A DNA stretch of 64,000 nucleotides from the NCBI RefSeq assembly GCF_025147465.1, contig NZ_JALXOZ010000013.1:4771-68770 (forward strand), given 5' to 3'. The position numbers and the translations under genes were made by a program. Every line of letters starts with the position of its first letter. Within the stretch, counting starts at the first letter, position 1. Under the pieces are notes generated by a model, which did not search any database, had not been told where the DNA came from, and saw only the letters and a list, made by a program, of their open reading frames with translations. Origin of the DNA: Dermabacter sp. p3-SID358 (GTDB lineage: Bacteria > Actinomycetota > Actinomycetes > Actinomycetales > Dermabacteraceae). This document shows, piece by piece, positions 1-7,632 of this stretch.

Positions 1-1
1 C

Positions 2-508
2 GCCGCAGCGAAGAAGATCGCCCCGCGTGATGAACGCAGGATCGTCCGCGCGCTCGAGGTGCACCGCCTGACCGGGAAGCCATTTTCGGCGTTTTTGCCG
101 ACCTACACGTTTCACGATCCCGCGATCGCGTACGTGGCCGTGAGCCTCGAACGGGAGAGGCTCCACGAACGCGTCGAAGCGCGCGTGCACCGCATGATCG
201 AGGAGGGTTTTCGCGAGGAGGTGGAGGAGCTGCTGGACATCGGCATCGAACGCGGCGTGACGGCGCGCCAGGCGATTGGATACGCCCAAATGATCGCCCA
301 CGTGCGCGGGAAAATGAGTCTCGACGAAGCCATCGATTCGACGATCACCAACACGCGGCGCCTCGTGCGCAAGCAGGACACGTGGTTCCGCCGCGATACG
401 CGCCTTACGTGGGTGCCGGGGGAGGATTCCGACGCTGCCCTCGCAATGATTGAGCGCGAGATTGCGCACGCAGCTGAGAGCAGCTCGCGGCTGAAGCATG
501 AAGAATGA
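2..508 (+). CDS. miaA: tRNA dimethylallyltransferase MiaA (5' end cut by window)
   Basis: This is the C-terminal 168 residues of a protein whose frame is open from base 2. MiaA transfers a dimethylallyl group to N6 of A37 in tRNAs that read UNN codons. The visible start contains the conserved DERRIVRALEVHRLTGKPFS stretch of the family. The region ARQAIGYAQMI and the late RLVRKQDTWFRRD segment are the usual tRNA-binding and C-terminal motifs. The first half, with the P-loop, lies outside the window. dapF follows 24 bp downstream, a common actinobacterial order. An internal GTG at 59 is not a real start because the homologous sequence continues upstream of it. Confidence 0.93.
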   Translation, partial: AAAKKIAPRDERRIVRALEVHRLTGKPFSAFLPTYTFHDPAIAYVAVSLERERLHERVEARVHRMIEEGFREEVEELLDIGIERGVTARQAIGYAQMIAHVRGKMSLDEAIDSTITNTRRLVRKQDTWFRRDTRLTWVPGEDSDAALAMIEREIAHAAESSSRLKHEE

Positions 509-532
509 CCTCGCCGTGCCTATGATCGGGCC

Positions 533-1417
533 ATGGACTCTGCACCCTCACGTCCCGAAGCTCGCAAAGCCCTCAGCTACGCGAGTGCAACCAAGAATGA
601 CTTCGTGATGATCGATGACCCGGCGGGCCGCGGCGAACTAAACGTCGCACGGGTGCGCGAACTCGCTGGTCCCGCGGGAACCGACGGCGTCATTCGCGCG
701 ATCCGAACTCGATGCCTTGGAGATCCTTCGAGTAAAAACCTCGAGAACCCGCCCACATGGTTCATGGATTACCGCAACGCCGATGGAACGATCGCGCAGA
801 TGTGCGGCAACGGTGTTCGCGCCTACGCTGCTTTCCTCGTCGACCGCGGTTACGTCGAAGAGAGGGTCTTCGACGTGATGACCCGTGCGGGCGTGCGCAC
901 GGTCGAGGTTCTCGAGGAGGGCCCTCAGTGGCGAGTGCGTGTGGGCATGGGACCCGTCACGGTCGAGGAGACGAAGCGCATCGTGCGCATCGGCGATCAG
1001 CTTGTCGAGGGAACGGACGTGAACGTCGGCAACCCCCACACGGTTGTTGAGTTGCCCGAGGCCCTCGCGCTTGAGGATCTTGACCTCAGCGAGCGCCCCG
1101 ATCTCGACCCCGACCCCGAACACGGTACGAATATCGAGTTCGTTGAGACGCGCGGAGAACGGCACGTTGCCATGCGAGTTTTCGAACGAGGTGTGGGGGA
1201 GACCCTCTCGTGTGGAACGGGGGCGACGGCCGTTGCCGCCGCGCTTGCGGCGGCGCGCAACGACGACACGCGCGAGCCGTGGCGCGTCGACGTGCGTGGC
1301 GGGCGCCTTGAGATCGGTTGGGATGCTTACGGTGACATGACACTTACGGGTCCCGCCGAGCTCGGCGAACTTAAAGCAGGCAGCCCCGCGAACACGCGCG
1401 GAAAGTCGGAAGGCTAG
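533..1417 (+). CDS. dapF: Diaminopimelate epimerase
   Basis: DapF interconverts LL- and meso-diaminopimelate in the cytoplasm, supplying lysine and the DAP of peptidoglycan. The 294-residue product has both catalytic cysteines in their signatures: Cys91 in MCGNGVRAY and Cys227 in LSCGTGATA. The GNPH motif (about residues 166-169) is also present. A TATGAT hexamer at 521-526 lies six bases before the ATG, and no ribosome-binding site is visible, so the transcript is probably leaderless. The DAP-type MurE encoded further along the window fits the presence of this enzyme. Confidence 0.95.
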   Translation: MDSAPSRPEARKALSYASATKNDFVMIDDPAGRGELNVARVRELAGPAGTDGVIRAIRTRCLGDPSSKNLENPPTWFMDYRNADGTIAQMCGNGVRAYAAFLVDRGYVEERVFDVMTRAGVRTVEVLEEGPQWRVRVGMGPVTVEETKRIVRIGDQLVEGTDVNVGNPHTVVELPEALALEDLDLSERPDLDPDPEHGTNIEFVETRGERHVAMRVFERGVGETLSCGTGATAVAAALAAARNDDTREPWRVDVRGGRLEIGWDAYGDMTLTGPAELGELKAGSPANTRGKSEG

Positions 1418-1422
1418 GCAGC

Positions 1423-1438
1423 CGTCGGAATTCCGACG
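1423..1438. terminator. Palindrome between convergent dapF and methyltransferase
   Basis: CGTCGGAATTCCGACG is a perfect 16-bp palindrome that folds as a 6-bp stem with an AATT loop. It sits in the 44-bp gap between the stop codons of two converging genes. There is no U-tract on either strand, so termination is inferred from position and symmetry only. Confidence 0.5.
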
Positions 1439-1461
1439 CTACCCGTGCCTTTCGAACGACC

Positions 1462-2091
1462 TTAGCTTTCCGAACGCTCCGGGCCCACGCCGAGCAAGCG
1501 GAATCCCTTCGAGGAATGAACCTTCTCGACCCGGCGCGCGGGGAACTGCCTGGCCATCCAGGTTGCGAGAGAGTCGGCGCCGAGGTTCTTGCCGACGACC
1601 ATCGCCGCGCTTCCCGTGCCGTGAAGCTGCCCGATCCACCGTGCGAGAAGGGCATGAAGCTCGCTCTTGCCGATGCGGATCGGCGGATTCGACCAGAGCG
1701 CGTCGAAGCGTGCGCTCTCGGGGATGTCTTCGGGGGCGGCGACCGTGACATTCGTGAGGCCGAGCCGCGCGGCATTCTCGCGCGTGACGGTTCGCGCATG
1801 CGGATTGATGTCGATAGCTGTGACGCGGCACTCGGGTTGTTCGAGCGCGAGGCTCAAGGCGATGGGCCCCCAGCCGCATCCGATATCGAGCACGTCGCTG
1901 CCAGGTGCGATCGGCGCAAAGAGATCCGCGTGCGCGAGGAGAATCGCCGTAGCCTTATCGAGCCCATCGAAGCTGAAGAGCCCTTTCGCGGTCACGAGGT
2001 TACGCTCGGCGCCCGCGAGGTGGACACGGAGTTCTCGGCGCTCGAGGTCGCTTCCGGGCCTGGGGGAGAAGTAGTGGGCGTCGCTTGTCAC
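1462..2091 (-). CDS. RsmC-like class I SAM-dependent methyltransferase
   Basis: The 209-residue product has the SAM-binding motif LDIGCGWGPIALSLA and the catalytic-type NPPI motif (SNPPIRIGK) seen in N2-guanine methyltransferases of the RsmC/RsmD group. It is therefore probably an rRNA m2G methyltransferase, although the exact target cannot be read from the sequence. I place the start at the GTG at 2091-2089 (protein begins MTSDAHYFS), because a TACACT hexamer on the minus strand at 2104-2099 ends seven bases before it, which fits leaderless transcription. An in-frame ATG at 2163 would add 24 residues that do not resemble the family. The gene converges on dapF and diverges from hflX. Confidence 0.82.
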   Translation of the reverse strand: MTSDAHYFSPRPGSDLERRELRVHLAGAERNLVTAKGLFSFDGLDKATAILLAHADLFAPIAPGSDVLDIGCGWGPIALSLALEQPECRVTAIDINPHARTVTRENAARLGLTNVTVAAPEDIPESARFDALWSNPPIRIGKSELHALLARWIGQLHGTGSAAMVVGKNLGADSLATWMARQFPARRVEKVHSSKGFRLLGVGPERSES

Positions 2092-2208
2092 AGTGAGGAG
2101 TGTAGTGGCGCAGCACGCGAAAAGCTCCCCTCCGAGGGATGGACGTGACACACTTATACGCATGCCTCACGTGAGGCCCCACCGAGAGAACCCGGAGTAA
2201 AGACGCAC

Positions 2209-3735
2209 TTGACGCCCTTCATTCCCGATCCCGAATTCGAGACCACCGACATAGCGCCGCAAGATGCCGACCACGATGGCGCGGAGAGCGGCCCGCGCGA
2301 AGCCTCGATCATGCAGCGCGTGCTCTCGCGGGGCGACGCGTCGATCTCAGCGACCACGTATGAAAGCGACGCCGACGGAGACCAGCTCGATCTGGCCGAA
2401 CGTCACTCGCTTCGCCGAGTCGACCAGCTGCGCACCGACCTTGAAGACGTCACCGAAGTCGAATATCGCGAGCTCCGCCTCGAAAACGTGGTACTTGCGG
2501 GGTTATTTACGACCGGCAACGTCGAAGACGCCGAGAACTCCATGCGCGAACTTGCCGCCCTCGCGGAGACGGCTGGTTCTCGCGTGCTCGATGGCGTTAT
2601 GCAGCGCCGCGCGCACCCCGACCCCGCGACATTCCTTGGTTCCGGTAAGGCGAAAGAGCTCGCCGAAATCGTCGCCGACCTTCACGCCGACACCGTGATC
2701 TGCGACGGTCAGCTCGCCCCCTCGCAGCGTCGAGCGCTTGAAGACATCATCAAGGTCAAGGTCATCGATCGCACGGCGCTCATCCTCGACATCTTTGCGC
2801 AGCACGCGAAGTCCCGCGAGGGTAAGGCCCAGGTTGAACTCGCGCAGCTCGAATACCTTCTTCCTCGCCTTCGCGGTTGGGGCGAATCGATGTCCCGGCA
2901 GGCGGGCGGACGCGTCGCGGGCGGCGCAGGAATCGGCTCACGCGGCCCCGGCGAAACAAAGATCGAACTTGATCGCCGCCGCATTCGCACACGCATGGCG
3001 AAACTTAGGCGCGATATCAAGGCGATGGAACCCTCGCGCGAAGCAAAACGCGCCGACCGCAAGCGCAACAACATCCCCTCCGTCGCGATCGCCGGATACA
3101 CGAACGCCGGGAAGTCTTCCCTTCTCAATCGCCTCACGGGAGCCGGGGTGCTCGTGGAGAACGCCCTGTTCGCGACACTCGACCCGACCGTGCGCCGGTC
3201 GGTAACGCCCGACGGTCGCGAGTTTACCTTCGCGGATACCGTCGGATTCGTGCGCTCCCTTCCCACCGAGCTTGTGGAGGCCTTCCGTTCCACGCTCGAA
3301 GAGGTGTCCGGGGCGGACCTACTCCTGCACGTTGTCGACGCCTCCCACCCCGATCCCGAAGGGCAGATTCGCGCCGTGAGGGCCGTGCTCTCCGACATCG
3401 AGGGGTTCGACGTGCCCGAAATCGTCGCCCTCAACAAGGCCGATCTCGCGAGCCCGGAGACTCTCGCGCGGCTCCGCTCGCAAGTGGAGCACTCGGCCGT
3501 TGTTTCCGCACGTACGGGCGAGGGGATCGAGGAGCTTCGCGAGCTGATCGCCGACATGCTTCCGCGTCCTGCGGTCGAAATCGACATCGTCGTGCCCTAC
3601 ACGCGAGGTGACCTTGTGTCGCGCGTGCACACTCAAGGTGAACTCGTGCGCGAGGAGTTTCTCGCCGAGGGGACGCGCCTTGTCGCACGGGTCGACGAAT
3701 CCCTCGCCTCCGACCTCGCTGCGGCGCGTCAGTGA
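2209..3735 (+). CDS. hflX: Ribosome-associated GTPase HflX
   Basis: HflX is a GTPase that binds the 50S subunit and rescues or splits stalled ribosomes. In this 508-residue protein the HflX N-domain signature (DGQLAPSQRRALE, QVELAQLEYLLPRL) spans about residues 165-222 and a glycine-rich loop follows at 230-250. The G domain has G1 GYTNAGKSS (296-304), G3 DTVGF (343-347) and G4 NKAD (409-412). A long acidic N-terminal extension of about 80 residues is typical of actinobacterial forms. The start is the TTG at 2209, preceded by GGAG about 12 bases upstream. The stop overlaps the next gene's GTG, so the two are probably translated together. Confidence 0.93.
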   Translation: MTPFIPDPEFETTDIAPQDADHDGAESGPREASIMQRVLSRGDASISATTYESDADGDQLDLAERHSLRRVDQLRTDLEDVTEVEYRELRLENVVLAGLFTTGNVEDAENSMRELAALAETAGSRVLDGVMQRRAHPDPATFLGSGKAKELAEIVADLHADTVICDGQLAPSQRRALEDIIKVKVIDRTALILDIFAQHAKSREGKAQVELAQLEYLLPRLRGWGESMSRQAGGRVAGGAGIGSRGPGETKIELDRRRIRTRMAKLRRDIKAMEPSREAKRADRKRNNIPSVAIAGYTNAGKSSLLNRLTGAGVLVENALFATLDPTVRRSVTPDGREFTFADTVGFVRSLPTELVEAFRSTLEEVSGADLLLHVVDASHPDPEGQIRAVRAVLSDIEGFDVPEIVALNKADLASPETLARLRSQVEHSAVVSARTGEGIEELRELIADMLPRPAVEIDIVVPYTRGDLVSRVHTQGELVREEFLAEGTRLVARVDESLASDLAAARQ

Positions 3736-5753
3736 ACGCTTCCGACACGGGTCTCGAGAACCTGCTCACCTCGGCTGTTGCTGCGGTTGGCGGGGCCGAT
3801 AGACCGGGGCAGCGTGCCATGGCAAGCGCGATTGAGCGCAGCATCGATCTTCGCCGCCACCTCATTGCTCAGGCTGGCACAGGAACGGGCAAGTCTCTCG
3901 CGTATCTCGTGCCAGCGCTTAAGCGCGCGGTCGAGAGGGAGACACCAGTCGTCATCACAACCGCGACGCTCGCCCTGCAAAGCCAAATCGTGGAGAAGGA
4001 TCTCCCTCGGATCGTTGAGGCGCTCGGAACCGAACTCGGGCGGGTGCCGAGCTACAGCCTCCTCAAAGGGCGGGGGAACTACGTGTGCCTCCATAAGCTC
4101 GAAGGTGGCTATCCCGATGACCTCGATCCCGGCGCGCTCTTCGCGGAAGCCTCCGTGACGGGCGTGAAGAACGACTCCGAGCGCCTCGGAGCCCAAGTCC
4201 AGAGGCTCCGCGAATGGGCGCAGGTCACCGACACCGGCGATCGCGACGAGCTCGACACTCCTGTCTCTGATCGCGCTTGGCGGCAGGTCTCCGTCACCGG
4301 GTCCCAGTGCATTGGCACCTCGTGTCCGTTCCACGACGAATGCTTTGCGGAGCGCAATCGGGCGCTCGCGCGCGAGGCAGACCTGGTGGTCACGAACCAC
4401 GCCCTCTACGCGATTGACGCGTTCGACGGGCACGGGATCATCCCCGAACACGACGTCGTGATCGTTGATGAAGCCCATGAGTTCGTGGACCGCGTGACCT
4501 CGTCGGTTACGCAATCGCTTCACCAGGGCGCGATTCGCGGGGCCGTGCGTGAACTTCGCGGGCTCGGGATTACAGCTCTCGATCTCGATGATGCGGGGGC
4601 TGCCCTCGAAGAGGCGCTCGCGCCTCTTCCCGATGTACGCGTGAGGGGTGAGCTCGAACCGCGCTTGCGTGACACGCTCACGAGCATCCGTTCTGAGGCG
4701 GAATCCGCGCGCGACGAGGCAAAGAACGCGGGCGACACTTCCGACACGTCGACGATGGGGGCCCGCACGTCGGTTCGCGCGAAACTCGCCGAAATCATTA
4801 ATGTGTGCGACCGCTTCCTCGCACCGCACGAAGACGACGTCATCTATCTCAACCGCAGTGAAGCACTCGGCCGCACCTTTATCGACGTCGCTCCTTTGAG
4901 CGTCGCGGGCCTCGTGAAGAACCGCATCCTCGACGAGCGCACCGCGATCTTTACCTCGGCAACGCTGGCCTTCAACGGGCGATTCGAGAGCGCTGCCTTC
5001 TCGTTCGGGCTCCGGGGCGAAAAACGGGCAGAGCTCGACAGTGACGTCGGCGCGAGCAGCGGGGAGGGACCTCGCGAGTGGTGGTCGGCGCTCGATGTTG
5101 GATCCCCCTTTGCCTATGCGCGTCAGGGGATTCTTTACGTCGCGTCTCACTTGCCGGCGCCGGGCCGCGACGGCACCTCGAGTGCGATGCTCGAGCACAT
5201 TGTTGAACTCATCGAGGCCTCCGGAGGCGGGGCGCTCGGGCTCTTTTCGTCCCGTCGCGCAGCTGAGGAGGCTGCGGAGCATGTCCGACGGATGACGGGC
5301 CGCACGGTGCTCCTCCAGGGTGAAGATTCGAACGCGGCGCTCGCGGGAAGGTTTCGGGACAACCGCGACGCGTGCCTCTTCGGAACGCGCACGTTCTGGC
5401 AGGGCATTGATGTTGCGGGGGAGGCGTGCCGCCTAGTGCTCATTGACCGAATCCCGTTCCCGCGGCCGGATGACCCGCTTGCCTCGGCGCGTCAGGAGCG
5501 GCACGAGCGACTTGGGCACAATGGTTTCTACGAAGTCGCCGTCAGAGCTGCGGCGCTCAGCATGGCGCAGGGCGCGGGGCGCCTCATTCGCACGGAAACC
5601 GATCGCGGTATGGTCGCGGTGCTCGATTCACGGCTCGCAACGAAATCCTACGGGTCGGTGATTCGTCAAGCGATTCCACCGCTATGGCCAACCCGTGATC
5701 CGGAGGCGGCCCTTGCCGCGCTCACGCGGTTGCGCTCCGAGCTCGCCGAGTAG
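3732..5753 (+). CDS. dinG: ATP-dependent DNA helicase, DinG/XPD family
   Basis: This is a 673-residue superfamily 2 helicase of the iron-sulfur DinG/XPD class. Walker A is AGTGTGKS (48-55) and the DEAH box is VDEAHE (245-250). Cys119, Cys193, Cys198 and Cys204 have the spacing expected for the 4Fe-4S ligands between motifs Ia and II. Motif VI is GAGRLIR near the C-terminus. The family unwinds 5'-to-3' through D-loops and R-loops in repair. Its GTG start overlaps the hflX stop (GTGA), and it converges on lexA 19 bp away. No LexA box lies directly in front of it. Confidence 0.9.
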   Translation: MNASDTGLENLLTSAVAAVGGADRPGQRAMASAIERSIDLRRHLIAQAGTGTGKSLAYLVPALKRAVERETPVVITTATLALQSQIVEKDLPRIVEALGTELGRVPSYSLLKGRGNYVCLHKLEGGYPDDLDPGALFAEASVTGVKNDSERLGAQVQRLREWAQVTDTGDRDELDTPVSDRAWRQVSVTGSQCIGTSCPFHDECFAERNRALAREADLVVTNHALYAIDAFDGHGIIPEHDVVIVDEAHEFVDRVTSSVTQSLHQGAIRGAVRELRGLGITALDLDDAGAALEEALAPLPDVRVRGELEPRLRDTLTSIRSEAESARDEAKNAGDTSDTSTMGARTSVRAKLAEIINVCDRFLAPHEDDVIYLNRSEALGRTFIDVAPLSVAGLVKNRILDERTAIFTSATLAFNGRFESAAFSFGLRGEKRAELDSDVGASSGEGPREWWSALDVGSPFAYARQGILYVASHLPAPGRDGTSSAMLEHIVELIEASGGGALGLFSSRRAAEEAAEHVRRMTGRTVLLQGEDSNAALAGRFRDNRDACLFGTRTFWQGIDVAGEACRLVLIDRIPFPRPDDPLASARQERHERLGHNGFYEVAVRAAALSMAQGAGRLIRTETDRGMVAVLDSRLATKSYGSVIRQAIPPLWPTRDPEAALAALTRLRSELAE

Positions 5754-5772
5754 CGATGCTTGCGATCGGTGC

Positions 5773-6441
5773 CTAGACGGCGCGGAGAACGGCGACGACC
5801 TTGCCGAGAATTTCGGCCTCGTCGCCGAGGATCGGTGTGAAGGCGGGGTTGTGGGGCATAAGCCACACGTGGCCATCGCTGCGCGCGAAAGTTTTCACCG
5901 TTGCTTCGCCATCAATCATGGCGGCCACAATCTCACCTTTTTCAGCCACCTTTTGCTGGCGGACGACGACCCAGTCCCCATCGCAAATAGCGGCGTCGAT
6001 CATCGAATCTCCCTGGACCTTGAGGAGGAAAAGTTCGCCGTCGCCCACGAGCTGGGAAGGCAGCGCGAAGACGTCTTCGACCTGTTCCTCGGCCGTAATG
6101 GGAATTCCCGCCGCGATCGTACCTACGAGCGGAACGTTGACCGCGGGCGAGCCGGGCGCCTCGAAGTCGCTCGGGAGCGGATCGCCCTCATCGTCCATGT
6201 CCACGAGCCAAAGCGTGCGCGGGCGCTTCGGATCCTTGCGGATATAACCCTTGCGTTCGAGCTCGGAGAGCTGGTGCGAGACCGAGGACGGTGACTGGAG
6301 GCCGACAGCTTCTCCAATTTCGCGCATCGTGGGCGCATAACCATTCGCGCGGATCGAGCGTTCGATCGTGTCGAGGATGCGCTTTTGACGTTCGGTGAGC
6401 GCCGGGGCACTGGCTGACGCGCCGGGTCCTGAGGTGGCCAT
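5773..6441 (-). CDS. lexA: LexA repressor, SOS response
   Basis: LexA represses DNA-damage genes and self-cleaves when RecA filaments form. The 222-residue protein has an N-terminal winged helix-turn-helix (about 15-75). The cleavage bond Ala111-Gly112 lies in GTIAAGIPI, and the Ser146 (GDSM) and Lys183 (ATVK) dyad of the S24 peptidase fold is present. A minus-strand AAAGGA precedes the ATG as a ribosome-binding site. The promoter region carries a perfect LexA box at 6522-6533, so the gene is probably autoregulated, and a TAAACT -10 element at 6469-6464 inside a 21-bp sequence that recurs at 11223-11243. Confidence 0.96.
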   Translation of the reverse strand: MATSGPGASASAPALTERQKRILDTIERSIRANGYAPTMREIGEAVGLQSPSSVSHQLSELERKGYIRKDPKRPRTLWLVDMDDEGDPLPSDFEAPGSPAVNVPLVGTIAAGIPITAEEQVEDVFALPSQLVGDGELFLLKVQGDSMIDAAICDGDWVVVRQQKVAEKGEIVAAMIDGEATVKTFARSDGHVWLMPHNPAFTPILGDEAEILGKVVAVLRAV

Positions 6442-6461
6442 GTGCCGATCCTTTCGGTGGG

Positions 6462-6482
6462 CGAGTTTAAATGTCTCACCCC
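6462..6482 (-). repeat. 21-bp promoter element, copy 1 (in front of lexA)
   Basis: An exact 21-bp sequence with the plus-strand core TTTAAATGTCTCACC is also found at 11223-11243. Both copies lie just upstream of a minus-strand gene. Read in that direction the element ends in TAAACT, a good -10 hexamer, preceded by GGGGTGAGAC. Here TAAACT ends 22 bp before the lexA ATG. It is best read as a promoter core with a conserved extension; which sigma factor or regulator reads it is unknown. Confidence 0.55.
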
Positions 6483-6521
6483 CGTTGTTGAGTGGAGGCG
6501 TACCTCAAAGGTACCGGAACA

Positions 6522-6578
6522 GAACGCTTGTTCCAAACGTGTGTTCGAAAGTGTCTTGACTTTTTCGAACGCGTGATC
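6522..6578. promoter_or_regulatory. LexA (SOS) box cluster between lexA and LysM gene
   Basis: The actinobacterial LexA operator is GAAC-N4-GTTC. A perfect copy, GAACGCTTGTTC, lies at 6522-6533. A copy with one mismatch (AAAC-GTGT-GTTC) follows at 6535-6546, and a third with one mismatch (GAAC-GCGT-GATC) lies at 6567-6578. The third sits between the -35 and -10 of the LysM gene promoter. The cluster should repress both divergent genes. Confidence 0.88.
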
Positions 6579-6585
6579 GTACGCT
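6556..6585 (+). promoter_or_regulatory. Promoter of the LysM gene
   Basis: TTGACT at 6556-6561 and TACGCT at 6580-6585 are separated by 18 bp, giving a sigma70-type promoter 34 bp before the ATG. A LexA-box-like sequence fills the spacer, which would block polymerase binding when LexA is bound. Confidence 0.6.
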
Positions 6586-6618
6586 CGTCATGTAGTCAAT
6601 CGAACAAGGATTCTAAAA

Positions 6619-6966
6619 ATGAGCACTTCCACTTGTAGCGCCCAATCGGTTCGAAAAAATGTTCGCCTCCGCCTTACTCGGCGCGGCCGCCTTGTTGTGG
6701 CATCGCTTATTGCCGTCGCTCTCGCTTTGATCATCGTCGTCGCCGGCGTCGTGTTGCTCTCGCCCTCGGCGGTTGCGGGCGCCGATGGCGCGGTCGCCTA
6801 CACCACGGTCCGCGTTGAAGAGGGGCAGAGCCTCTGGAGCATCGTGTCGAACAACGCGCCTGCAGGCACCGACGTTCGTGACTACCTCATGCTTGTTCAG
6901 GACGTCAACGACCTCGAGGGGTCTGTTGTTCATCCGGGCCAGGAGCTTGCTCTTCCGAAGCTCTAG
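6619..6966 (+). CDS. LysM membrane protein, SOS-linked (ChiZ/Rv2719c-like position)
   Basis: The 115-residue product has a basic N-terminus, one membrane segment (about 25-47) and a C-terminal LysM domain (about 62-114; VRVEEGQSLWSIV, HPGQELALPKL) that binds peptidoglycan outside the membrane. In mycobacteria the SOS-induced cell-division inhibitor ChiZ (Rv2719c) has the same topology and lies between lexA and nrdR, exactly as here; DivS plays this role in Corynebacterium. I infer a DNA-damage checkpoint on division. No hydrolase motif is visible, so enzymatic activity is not claimed. The LexA boxes and promoter upstream support damage induction. Confidence 0.8.
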   Translation: MSTSTCSAQSVRKNVRLRLTRRGRLVVASLIAVALALIIVVAGVVLLSPSAVAGADGAVAYTTVRVEEGQSLWSIVSNNAPAGTDVRDYLMLVQDVNDLEGSVVHPGQELALPKL

Positions 6967-7014
6967 CCCCAGTCCCGTGGCGGATGCTGGCGTGTGCCCT
7001 GGTAGAATCGCGGG

Positions 7015-7479
7015 GTGCATTGCCCATTTTGCAGGAATGAAGATTCGCGCGTCGTGGACTCGCGAACCGCTGACGACGGCATGACGATCCGCCGCCGCCG
7101 GCAATGCCCTGCGTGCAATAAGCGTTTCTCCACCACGGAGTCGGCCTCCCTTGCGGTCCACAAGCGCTCGGGCGTGAGCGAGCCTTTTTCCCGCTCGAAA
7201 GTCATTTCAGGTGTGCGCAAGGCTTGTCAGGGCAGGCCCGTCACCGACGATCAACTCGCTGTACTCGCCCAGCGAGTCGAGGAGGCGATCCGCCTCAAGG
7301 GCGTATCTGAGGTCGATGCCCATGATGTGGGCCTCGCGATTCTTCAACCGCTCAAGGAACTGGACCTCGTGGCCTATCTGCGTTTCGCGAGCGTCTACCG
7401 CGGCTTTGACTGCCTTGACGACTTTGAGTCGGCCATTCAGGAGCTCCGTGCGGAGAGCGAAGAGCCATCATCACGCTGA
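7015..7479 (+). CDS. nrdR: Transcriptional repressor NrdR
   Basis: NrdR represses ribonucleotide reductase genes in response to ATP/dATP. The 154-residue protein has the zinc ribbon CPFC-x27-CPAC at its start (Cys3, Cys6, Cys34, Cys37), followed by the ATP-cone domain (about 46-136). The GTG start is preceded by TAGAAT (7003-7008) with only six bases between, so the mRNA is probably leaderless. No nrd genes are in the window. The position after lexA and the LysM gene matches mycobacteria. Confidence 0.95.
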   Translation: MHCPFCRNEDSRVVDSRTADDGMTIRRRRQCPACNKRFSTTESASLAVHKRSGVSEPFSRSKVISGVRKACQGRPVTDDQLAVLAQRVEEAIRLKGVSEVDAHDVGLAILQPLKELDLVAYLRFASVYRGFDCLDDFESAIQELRAESEEPSSR

Positions 7480-7555
7480 ACGTGCATTTTCGGCGCCCGA
7501 GATTTCTGTGAAAAGTGGTCGGAGTCGCCCTGAAAACCCTGTATGATTTTCTTGG

Positions 7556-7589
7556 CCGATGGTCGCGGAGGGGAAGCCGCGGCCATCGG
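7556..7589. terminator. Strong hairpin between convergent nrdR and helD
   Basis: CCGATGGTCGCGG (7556-7568) pairs with CCGCGGCCATCGG (7577-7589), giving a 13-bp stem with one G-T wobble and an 8-base loop. It lies between two converging genes and has no clear U-tract. A TATGAT hexamer at 7542-7547 just before it could also be a -10, so a short structured RNA is a remote alternative. Confidence 0.5.
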
Positions 7590-7632
7590 TTCACTTATAC
7601 GCGTCTGTTTTGCTGTTTCGCGGCGGAGCCTG

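Noticed and set aside
3729..5282. Long antisense open frame (over 500 codons) opposite the dinG-like gene; similar ones at 28727-30535 (opposite ftsZ) and 34867-36639 (opposite dnaE)
   Set aside because: High GC with strong third-position bias leaves antisense frames open. The translations have no domain and lie exactly over well-supported genes.
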